From: Alopecurus myosuroides
Taxonomy: Eukaryota; Streptophyta; Magnoliopsida; Poales; Poaceae
Reading direction: 5' to 3'
Length of the DNA stretch: 64,000 nt
Assembly (NCBI GenBank): GCA_028641055.1
Contig: CM054063.1
Location: 42,169,304 to 42,233,303 of the forward strand
Position numbers and translations under genes: made by a program. Shown here piece after piece: positions 1 through 11,291 of this stretch (position 1 is the stretch's first letter; the number at the start of each line of letters is the position of its first letter). The notes beneath the pieces were generated by a model. That model did no database searches and was not told the origin of the DNA. It saw only the letters and a list, made by a program, of their open reading frames with translations.

Positions 1-600
1 GGGTTGTCTTTTCAGCCTCAGTCTGTTAGCGTAGCAAAGAATCATAAAACATAGTTTAAAAAGAGGAAAATTGAAGATCAAACTTGGATACATATGACAA
101 TAGCTACAAATTCAATGTTCAAATAATAGGCTTAGCTAAACCAACTCATCTAAAAACGGAAACCCACCCCAGAAGATACTACTGTGTCAAATGAGTGATC
201 ATTTTAGGGCTTGTAAAAGTCGCCAAAGCCGGCTGTCTAAGCTGGATACAACAACTGTTCCTAGACCAGCCCATTTCCATGTTTCAAATATAAGAAAACG
301 TGTCCGTGAGTTGCGACGGGAGAGAAAAGTTATCAACTTTTGCAACATTAAACTTTGCCCCAAAGTCGATCAACATGTTCTCTCATGCAAGATGGCTATG
401 TTACAGAAAGTAATCGGGCATTTAGTGTAGCTTTTGTATGAAATAATGGCATGAGCTGAATTATCTTTGACATGAGAGACAATATAGGGTGTTGAATCAG
501 TTAAGCCAACCATAAGTGTCAAAACCATTAAGGTACTTACAAATCATCATGATGCTAGTTCAATAAAAATAGTTTAATTACTCCATTTATTTTTTTTGTT
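1..600. other. No gene recognised
   Basis: AT-rich intergenic DNA. A 79-codon open frame at 191-430 (+) shows no recognisable motif and is probably chance. No repeat, RNA gene or transposon end was seen. Confidence 0.4.
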
Positions 601-604
601 GCCG

Positions 605-1000
605 GGAAAGGTACAAATATATAAATTGGAAACTGACAAGTCTCCCGGAATTACATCACGAATTCCATCAGGGACAGAGCCTAGGAAACACATTGTAACA
701 GCATTTCATCTACCAAAGGCAGAGAGTGGGTGACTCTCCTTATTCTGGTTCCTATTTACCTTTCCTACTATGACCTATCTCCTATCAGCTATGAGGAATT
801 TTACCTTCGACACCAGATATGCAAGGCTTAATCTGCGTGGGCTTGTATCAACAATTGCTGACACAGCTTGGGAACATTCCATCTCCAGAATGATTGGTTT
901 ATTAGACCACTGGAGGGCCAGAAGTAGCCCTTCACGTGCAGCAGCTAACTGTGATTGTAGGACTCCCGAGCAATGAAATAGCTCCCTCAGAACAGAAAAT
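605..1000 (-). pseudogene. Broken LINE-type RNase H domain fragment
   Basis: On the minus strand one frame reads a stretch typical of the C-terminal RNase H (RVT_3-like) domain of plant LINE-derived proteins: AAAREGLLLALQWSNKP, then a strand with LEMECSQAVSAI, then LAYLVSKVKFLIADRR. After a stop the same frame continues with the usual family ending (NRNQNKESHPLSAFGR and, further on, CFLGSVPDGIRDVI). Stops at 775-777 (TAG) and 706-708 (TGA) interrupt it, and there is no reverse transcriptase next to it, so it is a dead remnant of an RNase H fold that would have cut RNA in RNA:DNA hybrids. The family assignment rests on remembered family sequence and was not searched. It could also descend from a free-standing RNase H-like host gene family that itself derives from LINEs. 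Confidence 0.6.
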
Positions 1001-2130
1001 ATTACTTGCCTCTTGTTAGTAGTTAGGTGGAGCGGCAGTGTGGCGCGACAACCTTTGTCCAGCTCCCTGGCATGTTAGAATGAATCAGAACTGTACTTGT
1101 ATTGATGAGTGTTTACATAGTACAATATATAGGCTGCAGACCTGCAGTGCATCAATGGAATACAGGGCACGATCTAAATATTCTGTGAAATAGTGGCCTG
1201 ATATAAGACTAATTAAATAGAGTACTGAATACACAGTCTATAGGATAAACACTATACTTAAACAGCCACCAGCCCAATCTCATTTACCTTCTCTTCGTGA
1301 AAGATTTCTCAAACTAATATGTAATATGACCTGCAGGTTCTTCTCTTTGAGTCAGGATGACCACCTTTGTGTTTATGTTAGTTGTTTTCACTTTCAGGCC
1401 TTCATAGCACAATCACTAATGTAATATTTCAATTTGGATTTGACATGATACCCATCGAGAACTAATTAGAATAGCCAAGTGCCATTGAAGCGACTGCACA
1501 ATGTATGAACTCAATATGGGAGCTTTGACACACAATTACAATGTGGTAATGATGCATGGCCGAGAGGAATATGGCCACAACATCGTAGAAAATAACCACA
1601 AGCAATAGATCCTTGTATTACCCTATACCCAACCTAAAATCGAGATGTTTCTCTTAGTGCATGCGGTGCCCCTTAAAGTAAAGCAGTGTCATAACTCAAC
1701 TGTAGTTTTAAAGTATGACACTACGAGTGAGAAACGAACCTGGAAGGGAAAAATAATGGGTGTGGTATCTCACTTTGATGAATGTTTTCAACTGTTCAGA
1801 ATGGTCGGTCAGGCTGTATTTGTCCCAGGCGGTCAACCCAAAAAAATGTTACATGCGCTGAACCCCAGATGCGAGGAATCCACCTCTGTCGTCACACCCA
1901 GACCTTCTATGACCTTGCCAGTTCAACAAATTCCCTGAGCAGTAAAAGAATCCTCCATCCATAACTCAGAAGGGAAGACACGCTGAAATTTTGGGGGAAA
2001 ACTAACCGATACTGCCTTGAACGGGGGTGTCCAATTTGTAGAATTCCAGCATCTGACCACGCATGTAGATATCACATGACAGGTAGCACCAGCACTACCG
2101 TATCTGTGGAGACCTCTCCCCAGATTGGGA
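1001..2130. other. Intergenic, no supported gene
   Basis: Mixed-composition DNA. Open frames at 1645-1938 and 1782-1964 (+) overlap in different frames, have no recognisable domain and lack any coding signature. No tandem repeat or transposon terminus was noticed. Confidence 0.35.
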
Positions 2131-2810
2131 TTTTGAGGGTGGGATTCATGCCTGACCGGCGTCTCCTACCGCGAATTCGTCCGATCCTTCCTCACCGGAC
2201 GCCGCGGCGACTGCCTCTTCATCGAAGCCCACATCGCCGTCGCTAGCTAGGTCTTTGCTGCAGCGCTGCTGCTGCACCAGCGCCCGCGGGACGCTGCTGA
2301 AGGGTGAAGCCATGAGAGGGGCATAGGAGTACCGTGCGATGGGGGAGGACCTAGGCTATAGCAGTGGCGTGTGCTCGAGCTGCTGCAGCCATTGAGGTAA
2401 ACCGATACAAAGCGCGGATGCATGGCTGGGGGCAGCAGCATGCCAGCCACCTACGGATCTTCGTCCTTCTTCTCCCTCTACAAGTCGTGTTTCGGCTCGT
2501 CCGCCGCCTAGTGCGCAACCTCGCCGGAGGCTGCCGACATCTCCTCCGCACGAGCCCGCCGACAGACTCACGACAGGTCCTGTATGACCTCTTCCTATAG
2601 CGTATAGTCCCAGATGTGCGACCGCATTGGGTCCACGCTGGAGACCGAGGAGAAGCCCGGCGGAGATGAGGTGGTTGCCGAATCGATGCTGTCATCAAGC
2701 CAGACGGAGGTGTGGGCCGACGTTGACTCGTTCGCCTATGCGGGTCGGAGACGGACGATGAGCAAAGAAAGGAAAAAACGATTCGTTCTCCCGGAGACTT
2801 AACTGGTGGC
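2131..2810. pseudogene. GC-rich decayed coding remnant, unidentified
   Basis: Composition changes abruptly to GC-rich, as in grass first exons. On the plus strand about 2158-2250 reads GVSYREFVRSFLTGRRGDC.. up to a stop, which looks like real protein but is not identified. On the minus strand 2600-2740 reads a coding-like stretch including TSVWLDDSIDSATTSSPPG and SSVDPMRSHIWDY before a stop. Several frames are open simply because the GC content is high. The best reading is one or two fragments of host exons, now broken, possibly carried in by a transposon. No function is proposed. Confidence 0.35.
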
Positions 2811-3148
2811 ATTGTCTGTAATTCCATCATTAAGTAGGGGCAAATCGGTCATTTTATGTTGGACGAAATTTTTGGCAGAAACCTTAATGCCTTTATTATT
2901 AGGTATAAAGATAAAGATTAACGTGGTGCTTCGTAGGGAGTCTCCAATTAATAAATATAAGATTAAATGGAAAAAAGGTAAACATTAATTATTATTTGAA
3001 TTCAAGATTACTATTAGTTGTCTTTTTACTTAAATAATTGTTTGGATTCACAAAATAACGGAGTGTGACATGATGGTCCAAGGGTTAACAGGATTGATTG
3101 GATTCTATTGTCAGCAAAACATCCGTTGTTTCAATGTAGCTCAGAGGG
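2811..3148. other. AT-rich intergenic, nothing recognised
   Basis: AT-rich sequence leading into the 5S-like stretch. It may be the left part of the same small retroelement, but I could not define its ends. Confidence 0.3.
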
Positions 3149-3222
3149 AAGGAACTAAGAAGTTAACCGTGCTGGGACGGGAATTGTCCGAGGATGGGTG
3201 ACGATCGGAAAGTGTTATTAGA
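3149..3222 (+). repeat. 5S-rRNA-like sequence (3' half, internal promoter region)
   Basis: The stretch containing GAAGTTAACCGTGCTGGGAC and ending in AGGATGGGTGAC lines up with the second half of plant 5S rRNA, where the conserved blocks are GAAGTTAAGCGTGCT and AGGATGGGTGAC and hold the polymerase III internal control region. Similarity continues weakly on both sides (GAACT upstream, a GGAAGT-like block downstream). About a quarter of positions differ, so it is not a functional 5S gene. Cassandra-type miniature LTR retrotransposons and SINE3-like elements are known to carry such 5S-derived stretches; which one this is cannot be decided here. Confidence 0.55.
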
Positions 3223-4185
3223 AGCAAGAGATTAAAATTAAAATTTAGAATGATTAGAGAAATATAAATATGTCTATAATGCGATTAACTAGTTAAACAA
3301 TTCAAAAAAAAATTAAAAAAATTGGATTTTTAAAAAAAAAATCCGGCCTATCTATACGTCGTCTGAATCGTTGCAACGCCGACGGCCACCGTGGGCTTAG
3401 CATACGCTGACGGAGTCAGGACGTCGGCGTCTGGCCTGTCTCCTGTAGAATCTAGGGAATATTTCAAACACCATATTGTTAAAAATAACATCATCATTTC
3501 TACAATTCGAAATTGCCCAAAGAAAAGTACATACACCAATGCGTATATTACGTTTAGTAAGTTTGTCTACACAATTTAACCATGTACCACAAAAAAATAG
3601 TAACACTAGTTGGAGGAGTTATACTGAATGTAAAATGCAGAAGTCTCAAAATTTTACGCACAAAACTGTAGGATAGAAATAAAAAATCGACCGTTTCCTC
3701 TGCATCGCAAACGACACATTTTTTTACATCTCGCCCGTCGCCTTTTTGCGAGGTTATCCTTGGTTAGTAATTCTTTACGATAAAGGAATCACATAAAGAT
3801 CTTAATATTAACCCGTACGTTTGATTTTTGCATAAATAGTTTCAAAAAAATCTAGTGTTGCCATTCATGAGATCACCGTACAAGGATTTGACCGAAAACA
3901 CAAGTGATGGTGTTAACTTTCAAGAAAACGAATCCGTCTCATTAGACAAAGAAACTGCCATCAGTCTTTCTACTAGGTTAAGCCACACATCCCACTTGTC
4001 GCATTAGACAAAGAAACCGCCATCAGTCTCTCTAATGTCTTCCCTAACTTCAATTCCAATACCATCTTGATCTTTAGGACGACATACAATATTTCAATTG
4101 GTAAGACAATATTTATTTTTTGTTTGATAACTTTGCCAGAAGAAGCGAGATCTATAATAATCTAATCTTTTCTTTACTCCAATAG
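3223..4185. other. Intergenic, no supported gene
   Basis: AT-rich with a short GC-richer patch at 3340-3440. Overlapping short frames on both strands carry no recognisable motif. Two near copies of a short block (GACAAAGAAACYGCCATCAG at about 3945 and 4005) form a ~60-bp direct duplication. Confidence 0.35.
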
Positions 4186-4605
4186 GTATCTCAAAGAAAG
4201 ACAGTAAAAACATCTCGACGCCAGTCCTGGCTGCCTTAGCCTCAGATCGAACAACGCGCCGAGGGGAAGAAAGGAAGAAGCGGCCTCCGATGAGGCCGTC
4301 CTCCCGTGGGAGAGGGACCAGCAGAGCCACAGTGGCAGGAGGACGAAGGGGGCGAGGCTGAGCTCACCATGGTCGACGTTAAGCTGCAGGGCGATGATGG
4401 TTCAGGGTTACAGTGTGGCTGCAGTTGGAGGTGCAGGGCGCTGGCAGGAAGGGTTGTTGAGCGCCTTCTTCTTTTTTCTAGGCTGCTGGTATGTGTTTTA
4501 GAGGCGGGAAACAAGATGAAGAAGAGGAAAATTCTGTCTGACGCCGAATACTTTATGAATATTAGACAAAATTTGAGCTCAAATGGATGCAGAGCCATTT
4601 AAGAA
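4186..4605. other. GC-rich exon-like patch, unidentified
   Basis: Composition rises sharply, and both strands stay open (plus 4306-4602, minus 4242-4598). Neither product shows a recognisable domain. The plus-strand frame ends in a Lys-rich stretch (KMKKRKILSDAEYF). It resembles the GC-rich 5' exon of a grass gene or a captured fragment. The strand cannot be assigned. Confidence 0.25.
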
Positions 4606-5164
4606 CGTATTCGTGAATTGGAGTGGCATTTTTAAAATGTTTAAAATTGGAGTGAAATTTTTCAAAATCACATGAATTGTAGTGGCATTTATCAAATTAA
4701 TGTTAAAGCATATGAGGGAAATGTACAACCACCATACGCAGCTCTGGCTTGTTGCCTGCATTTCAAAATATAAATTAGCACGGGAGATGACGTTTTGTTG
4801 CACCCGGTTTTTAAAATATATTTTGAAAAAAAATTGAAAAGTTATTTTTTTAGAAAAGTTCACGCATAGTTTTTAAGATTCTATATGTTCACGAAGTTGT
4901 TTCAAGGAAAACCGACAATTCGTGTGAGCTACGTAAAAAGACAAAATTTGGTGCTAAAATAAGCTTTACAAGACATTTTTTTTTTGACTTTTTTATAAAA
5001 GGCACAAAAAATGTATTCTTGGTGAACCGACTTTGCAAACACATAGAATTTAAATATGTATCTACAAAATTTGGTTTCGGAACTTTTTGATGTTTTAAAT
5101 TTGGTTTCTAAATTTCGGGTGCATATGCACCCGGGGTGTCAAAATGGATTTCTGCAATGGAACA
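4606..5164. other. AT-rich intergenic
   Basis: Contains short imperfect direct repeats (GAATTG-AGTGGCATTT at about 4614 and 4673) and a 12-bp palindrome GTGCATATGCAC near 5119. No gene, RNA or transposon end was seen. Confidence 0.3.
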
Positions 5165-5400
5165 TTGCAAGAATATTCCTAAATAGATAAAGCTTTGTTG
5201 ACACATAAAATGAATTCATATGTTTATCAAAATAATTTATTCATGAATAACAACACTTTATTTACTTCATCGTAAATGAGAAGCAACACAGTTCATGTCT
5301 ATCAGAGCCGCAACCACACCCAATTCTGCATTGTCCCCTTCTCCGAAAGCAAGGCTCTCCCTCGTATCTGAACAACAAAAGCACCCATTTTGGTCGCTAA
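5165..5400 (-). pseudogene. ESF1/MEG-like cysteine-rich peptide exon, decayed copy
   Basis: Minus-strand reading through about 5385-5300 gives DQNGCFCCSDTRESLAFGEG.., a diverged copy of the exon at 5500-5735. Its CxCC start matches that copy, but the downstream cysteines are replaced and the frame then differs. The surrounding non-coding DNA (GAATAGATAAA-like block followed by GACACATAA) is shared with the next copy, so the two arose by a tandem duplication of about 240 bp. It is probably non-functional. Confidence 0.45.
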
Positions 5401-5499
5401 TAATAAATTACTACAATATATTGCTGAATAGATAAAAGTATTTTTCTGACACATAATATGATTTGGTATCAGAATTCTTTTACTCACGAAGCACAAGAC

Positions 5500-5735
5500 T
5501 CTAATTTCGTGATTTTAAATGATATGCGCTGGAGTTTACGGCTACGGGTGGGCGCTTGTCGCAGCCACAAGCCTTTGCCCATCTGCACTGTTCCTTAGTC
5601 TGAAAGCAAGGCCATCCCGGTCCATCGTAACAGCAAAAGCACCCATCCTTTGAGCGGGGGGGTCGCTCTCCGGGCATGTGCACATCTCCATCTTGCTGCT
5701 ATCCACCTGCTGTGTGGTCTGAGCTGCATACATAA
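5500..5735 (-). pseudogene. ESF1/MEG-like secreted cysteine-rich peptide, terminal exon with probable frame slip
   Basis: The minus strand reads GCFCCYDGPGWPCFQTKEQC followed by RWAKACGC. The spacing C-x-C-C, then P-C-F-x-T-x-E-x-C, then C-x-C resembles embryo-surrounding-factor/maternally-expressed-gene (ESF1/MEG) small secreted peptides of plants, which act in seed and endosperm signalling. A splice-acceptor-like site (TGTATGCAG, rc at about 5727-5735) precedes it, so this would be the mature-peptide exon; a signal-peptide exon was not found within reach. Upstream of the cysteine core the likely frame (MEMCTCPES) lies in a different register, and the change falls in a run of seven C's (5657-5664 on the plus strand as G's). 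It is therefore either a one-base slip pseudogene or an assembly error. Family assignment is by cysteine pattern only. Confidence 0.5.
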
Positions 5736-5740
5736 TACGG

Positions 5741-5987
5741 GGTATTACATCATAGAGTAAGTACAGTAAAATTGTTTACGGAACATGATAGCTAGTTCTT
5801 CGGGATGCATGGGATTGTATGAAACAAAATAACTGGACACTCGATTCTGTAATTCCTGTCACCAAGTGTTGCTTTCGTCCAGTTGAATTGGAACATACCC
5901 GCTTCCGTTTATATGCGGTTCCAATGCTAATTGGAACACACACGCTTCCGTTATCTCACATATTTAGGAATACCAGCTGTACATATT
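5741..5987. other. Intergenic up to the CACTA terminus
   Basis: Contains a short direct duplication (ATTGGAACAYACCCGCTTCCGTT-like at about 5888 and 5932), which may be a trace of an older insertion. No gene was seen. Confidence 0.3.
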
Positions 5988-6450
5988 CACTACGGGAGAG
6001 CACATCTTTCCCGTGTGCTCAATTCTTTCTCGTGTGCATTCAGTCGGGCACACGGCATTGATTTTCTTTGCCGTGTGTCGCACACGGTAAAGAAAAACGC
6101 ACGGTTTACTACATAAGAAGACACACGGCAAATAAAGGCACACAGCAAAGACCAATAAAAACACACGGTAAAGAAAACGCACAGCAAAGATAACTGCCAC
6201 GTGGCCATTCCGCTGCGGACGGAACGGAATTTTTTCTTTAGTTCTTCGCCGTGTGCATGCACACGGCAAAGATATGTCCTTTACCGTGTGCATGCACACG
6301 GCAAAGAACTGACATTGAAGCCCACTTTTCTATGCCCGCGGGAAGAATTTTTCTTCATTTGTTTGCCCTGTGCATGCACACGGCAAAGATTTTTTCAGTC
6401 TTTGCCGTGTGCATGCACACGGCAAACAAGTTTTTATTTTTTCTTCCAAA
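5988..6450 (+). mobile_element. CACTA terminus with palindromic subterminal repeats
   Basis: CACTACGGGAGAG begins at 5988, a form expected for a CACTA-superfamily terminal inverted repeat. It is followed by dense copies, in both orientations, of a motif around TTTGCCGTGTGC (for example CACACGGCAAAG). At 6246-6275, 6282-6305, 6366-6390 and 6402-6425 pairs of the motif fuse through GCATGC into perfect 28-bp palindromes. CACTA transposases bind such subterminal repeats. The matching right end (expected ..CTCCCGTAGTG) is not in the window. The ~357-bp array that follows contains the same palindromes, so this is likely the left end of one very large element whose interior is the array. Confidence 0.65.
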
Positions 6451-8859
6451 ATAGCTTGTTTAATTTATAATTACTATATTTAACTTTATTTATCAATTTA
6501 TAAAAATTCCCCTTGTTTATTATGGCCTACCCTAACACAAGCATGCAACTAGTTTGACATTTCTACCCCCTTTCGACGCTGTTACCGCGTGTTTCCGTAT
6601 AAGTCCTGTATTTCTCCAGCGGGAGTAGAGTTTCACCGGAGGGGGGCTACGGAGCTTCTGGATCCCAACACAAGCTAGGGAGTTCCATACCATGTTAGTA
6701 TATGTGTGTTGTGTGCTTTGGATGGCAAAGATTGCACTCCGGGGCGCGGGCCGCTTAACCGGCATCCACTTCTCTCTCGTAAGCTTACACGCGCTTATAG
6801 GGTGAAACTTCCGTATCGGACGAAACATCGTGAAACTTCCGAAGAGTTGTGTGATACCAATGTGTATTGGGTTGCTATGGAATACCCTAACACAACCAAG
6901 CAACTGGTTCCACATTGCTACCCCCTTTCGACGTTGTTACCGCGTGTTTCCGTATAAGTCCAGTATTTCTCCACCGGGTCTAGGGTTTCACCGGAGGGGG
7001 GCTACAGAGCGTCTGGATCCCAACACAAGCTAGGGGGTTCCATACCATGTTAGTATAGTTGTGTTGTGTGCTTTGGATGGCAAATGTTGCACTCCGGGGT
7101 GCGGGCCGCTTCACCGGCATCCACTTCTCTCTCGTGAGTTTACACGCGCTTATAGGGTGAAACTCCCGTATCCGACGAAACATCGTGAATCTTCCGAAGA
7201 GTTGTGTTCTACCAATGTGTATTGGGTTTCTATGGAATACCCTAACACAACCAAGAAACTAGTTCCACATTTCTACCCCCTTTCGATGCCGTTACCGCGT
7301 GTTTCCGTATAAGTCCGGTATTTCTCCAGCGGGTCTAGGGTTTCACTGGAGGGGGGCTTCGGAGCGTCTGGATCCCAACACAAGCTAGGGGGGGTTCCAT
7401 ACGATGTTAGTATAGTTGTGTTGTGTGCTTTGTATTGCAAATATTGCACTCCCGGGTGCGGGCCGCTTCACCGGCACCCACTTCTCTCTCTAGAGTTTAC
7501 ACGCGCTTATAGGGTCAAACTCCCGTATCGGACGAAACATCGTGAATCTTCCGAAGAGTTGTGTGATACCAATGTGTATTGGGTTTCTATGGACTACCTT
7601 AACACAACAAAGCAACTAGTTCCACATTGCTACCCCTTTCGACGCCGTTAACGCGTGTTTCCGTATAAGTTCGGTATTTCTCCAGCGGGTCCAGGGTTTC
7701 ACCGGAGGGTACCTATGGAGCGTATGGATCCCAACACAAGTTAGGGGGTGCCATACCATGTTAGTATAGTTGTGTTGTGTGCTTTGGATGTCAAATATTG
7801 CACTCCGGGGTGCGGGCCGCTTCACCGGCATCCACTTCTTCTTGTGAGTTTACCGCGCTTATAGGGTGAAACTCCCGTATCGGACGAAACATCGTGAATC
7901 TTCTGAAGAGTTGTGTTCTACCAATGTGTATTGAGTTTCTATGGAATACCATAACACAAGCATGAAAATAGTTCCACATTTCTACCCCCTTTCGACGCCG
8001 TTACCGCGTGTTTCCATATAATTCTGGTATTTCTCCATCGGAGGTAGGGTTTCAACGGAGGGGGGCTACGGAGCCTCTGGATCCCAACACAAGCTAGGGG
8101 GTGCCATACCATGTCAGTATAGTTGTGTTGTGTGCTTTTGATGGAAAAGATTGCACTCCGGGGTGCGGGCCGCTTCACCGGCATCCACTTCTCTCTCGTG
8201 AGTTTACACGCGCTTATAGGGTGAAACTCCCGTATCGGACAATACATCGTGAATCTTCCGAAGAGTTGTGTTCTTACAATGTGTATTGGGTTGATATGGA
8301 CTACCCTAACACAACCAAGAAACTAGTTCCACTTTGCTACCCCCTTTCGACGCTGTTACAACGTGTTTCCGTATAAGTCCGGTATTTCTCCAGCGAAGGT
8401 AGGGTTTCACCGGAGGGGGGCTAAAAAGCGTCTGGATTCGAACACAATATAGGGGGTGCCATACCATGTCAGTATAGGTCTGTTGTGTGCTTTGTATGGC
8501 AAAGATTGCACTCTAGGGTGTGGGCCGCTTCACCGGCATCCACTTCTCTCTAAGGAGTTTACATGAGATTCCATCTAGGATTCTCCGGAGAGGAGCACCG
8601 GAATGACCAAAAAATAGTGGTTGCAATACCATGTGTTTACAAGCTATGGGATAGACACATAAGTTGAACACTTCCCTACATATAGCGACTCTCGGGTGTT
8701 GCCTAAAACGACGCCGGTCGGCGGTGGAATCCAAACACAATATAGAGTTTCATAAGAGGTTAGACTAATAATATTATATAATAGTAATAATTTAATATTG
8801 AACGTAATAATAATAATAATAATAATATGTAGAGTAAATAGAAAAATAAAAATAAAAAT

Positions 8860-8930
8860 TCTTTGCCGTCTGCATGCACACGGCAAAGATTTTTTTCCAG
8901 TTTTTGCCGTGTGCATGCACACGGTAAAGA
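8860..8930. repeat. Palindrome pair within the array
   Basis: Two ~28-bp palindromes centred on GTGCATGCAC (TTTGCCGTCTGC.., then TTTTGCCGTGTGC..) match the subterminal motifs at 6246-6425. They are followed by the AT-rich spacer that also follows the terminus at 6440. This links the array interior to the CACTA end. Confidence 0.8.
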
Positions 8931-11259
8931 ATATTTTTTTTATCCGAAAATAGCTTGTTTAATTTATAATTACAATATTTAATTTTATTTATAAATTTAT
9001 AAAAAATCCCCTTGTTTATTATGGCCTACCCTAACACAAGCATGCAACAATTTTTACATTTCTACCCCCTTTCGACGCCGTTACCGCGTGTTTATGTATA
9101 AGTCCGGTATTTCTCCAGCGGAGGTAGGATTTCACCACGAGAGGGCTATGGAGTGTCTGGATCCCAACACAAGCTAGGAGGTTCCATACATTGTTAGTAT
9201 AGGTGTGTTGTGTGCTTTTTATGGCAAAGATTGCACTCCTGGGTGTAGGCCGCTTCACCAGCATCCACTTCTCTCTCGTGAGTTTACACGCGCTTATAGG
9301 GTGAAACTCCCGTATCATACGAAACATCGTGAATCTTCCAAAGAGTTGTGTTCTACCAATGTGTATTGGGTTGCTATGTACTACCCTAACATAACCAAGC
9401 AACTAGTTCCACATTGCTACCCCCTTTCGACGTTGTCACCGCATGTTTCCGTATAAGTCCGATATTTCTCCAGCGGGTCTAGGGTTTCACCTGATGGGGG
9501 GCTTTGGAGCGTCTGGATCCCAACACAAGCTAGGGGGTGCCATACCATGTTAGTATAGTTGTGTTGTGTGCTTTGTATGGAAAAGATTGCACTCCGGGGT
9601 GCGGGTCGCTTCACCGGCATCCACTTCTCTCTCGTGAGTTTACACGCGCTTATAGGGTGAAACTCTCGTATCGGACGAAACATCGTGAATATTCCAAACA
9701 GTTGTGTGATACCAATCTGTATTGGGTTGCTATGTACTACCCTAACACAACCAAGCAACTAGTTCCACATTGTTACCACCTTTCGACGCCGTTACCGCGT
9801 GTTTCCATATAAGTCCGGTATTTCTCCAGCGGGTCTAGGGTTTCACCGGAGGAGGGGCTACGGAGCGTATGATTCCCAACACAAGCTAGGGGGTGCCATA
9901 CCATGTTAGTATAGTTGTTTTGTGTGCTTTGTATGTCAAATATTGCACTCCGGGGTGCGGGCCGCTTCACCGGCATCCACTTCTCTCTCGTGAGTTTACA
10001 CGCGCTTATAGGGTGAAACTCCCGTATCGGACGAAATATCGTGAATCTTCCAAAGAGTTGTGTTCTACCAATGTGTATTGGGTTTCTATGGACTACCCTA
10101 ACACAACCAAGCAACTAGTTCCACATTGCTACCCCCTTTCGACACCGTTACCACGTGTTTCCGTATAAGTCCGGTATTTCTCCAGCGGGTCTAGGGTTTC
10201 ACCGGAGAGGGGGGGGGGATAGGGAGCGTCTGGATCCCAACACAAGATAGGGGGTGCCATACCATGTTAGTATAGTTGTGTTGTGTGCTTTGGTTGGAAA
10301 ATATTGCACTCCGAGATGCGGGCCGCTTCACCGGCATCCACTTCTCTCTCGTGAGTTTACATCAGCTTATAGGGTGAAATTCCCGTATCGGACGAAACAT
10401 CGTGAATCTTCTGAAGAGTTGTATGCAACCAATGTATATTGCGTAGCTATGGACTACCCTAATGCAACCAAGCAACTAGTTCCACATTGCTACCCCCTTT
10501 CGACGCCGTAAACACGTGTTTCCGTATAAGTCCGGTATTTCTCCAGCGGGTCTAGGGTTTCACCGAGGGGGGGGGGGCTACGGAGCGTCTGGATCCCAAC
10601 ACAAGCTAGGGGGTGCCATACCATGTTAGTATCGTTGTGTTGTGTGCTTTGGATGGCAAAGATTTCACTCCGTGGTGCGGGCCACTTCACCGGCATCCAC
10701 TTCTCTCTCGTGAGTTTACACACGCTTATAGGGTGAAACTCCCGTATCGGACGAAACATCGTGAATCTTCCGAAGAGTTGTGTGCTAACAATGTGTATTG
10801 GGTTGCTATGGACTACCCTAACACAACCAAGCAACTAGTTCCACATTGCTACCCCCTTTCGACGCCGTTACCGCGTGTTTCCATAAAAGTCCAGTATTTC
10901 TCCATCGGGGCTATGGTTTCAGCGGAGGGGGGCTACGGAGCGTATGGATCTCAACAAAAGATAGGGGGTGCCATACCATGTTAGTATAGTTGTGTCGTGT
11001 GCTTTGGATGGCAAATATTGCACTCCGGGGTGCGGGCCGCTTCACCGGCATCCACTTCTCTCTCGTGAGTTTACACACTCTTATGGGGTGAAACTCCCGT
11101 ATCGGACGAAACATCGTAAATCTTCCGAAGAGTTGTGTGCTACCAATGTGTATTGGGTTGCTATGGACTACCCTAATACAACCAAGCAACTAGTTCCAAA
11201 TTGATACCCCCTTTCGATGCCGTTACCGCGTGTTTCCGTATAAGTCCGGTATTTCTCCA

Positions 11260-11262
11260 GCG
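11260..11262. repeat. 3-bp target site duplication, left
   Basis: GCG directly precedes CACTACAAG and is repeated at 20003-20005 after TTGTAGTG. Removing the element and one copy restores the monomer sequence TTTCTCCAGCGGGTCTAGGG. CACTA elements make 3-bp duplications. Confidence 0.9.
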
Positions 11263-11291
11263 CACTACAAGAAATATGGTGATACACGACG
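11263..11291 (+). repeat. CACTA terminal inverted repeat, left
   Basis: Starts CACTACAAGAAAT; pairs with 19974-20002 with three mismatches over 29 bp. Confidence 0.88.

Larger units (their letters stand above)
6451..11262. repeat. ~357-bp tandem array, segment A
   Basis: Head-to-tail monomers with the anchor GTGCCATACCATGTTAGTAT, which recurs at about 9537, 9893, 10254, 10613 and 10968, giving spacings of 355-361 bp. Each monomer also carries GTGAGTTTACACGCGCTTAT and TTTCTCCAGCGGGTCTAGGG. The segment is about 13 monomers long, broken near 8860-9030 by a palindrome and an AT-rich spacer (TAGCTTGTTTAATTTATAAT). It is cut at 11262 by the 8.7-kb CACTA insertion and resumes at 20003 in the same monomer position. 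Most monomers keep an open frame of 83-91 codons on the plus strand and one of similar length on the minus strand; no protein family is recognised. Confidence 0.9.

Noticed and set aside
6237..6425. CRISPR-like array of short palindromic repeats
   Set aside because: Plant sequence; the repeats vary in spacing and orientation and sit at a CACTA terminus, so they are transposase-binding subterminal repeats.
6532..11204. Dozens of 60-120 codon frames read as separate genes
   Set aside because: They repeat with the ~357-bp monomer on both strands and have no family match; listed as an array instead.
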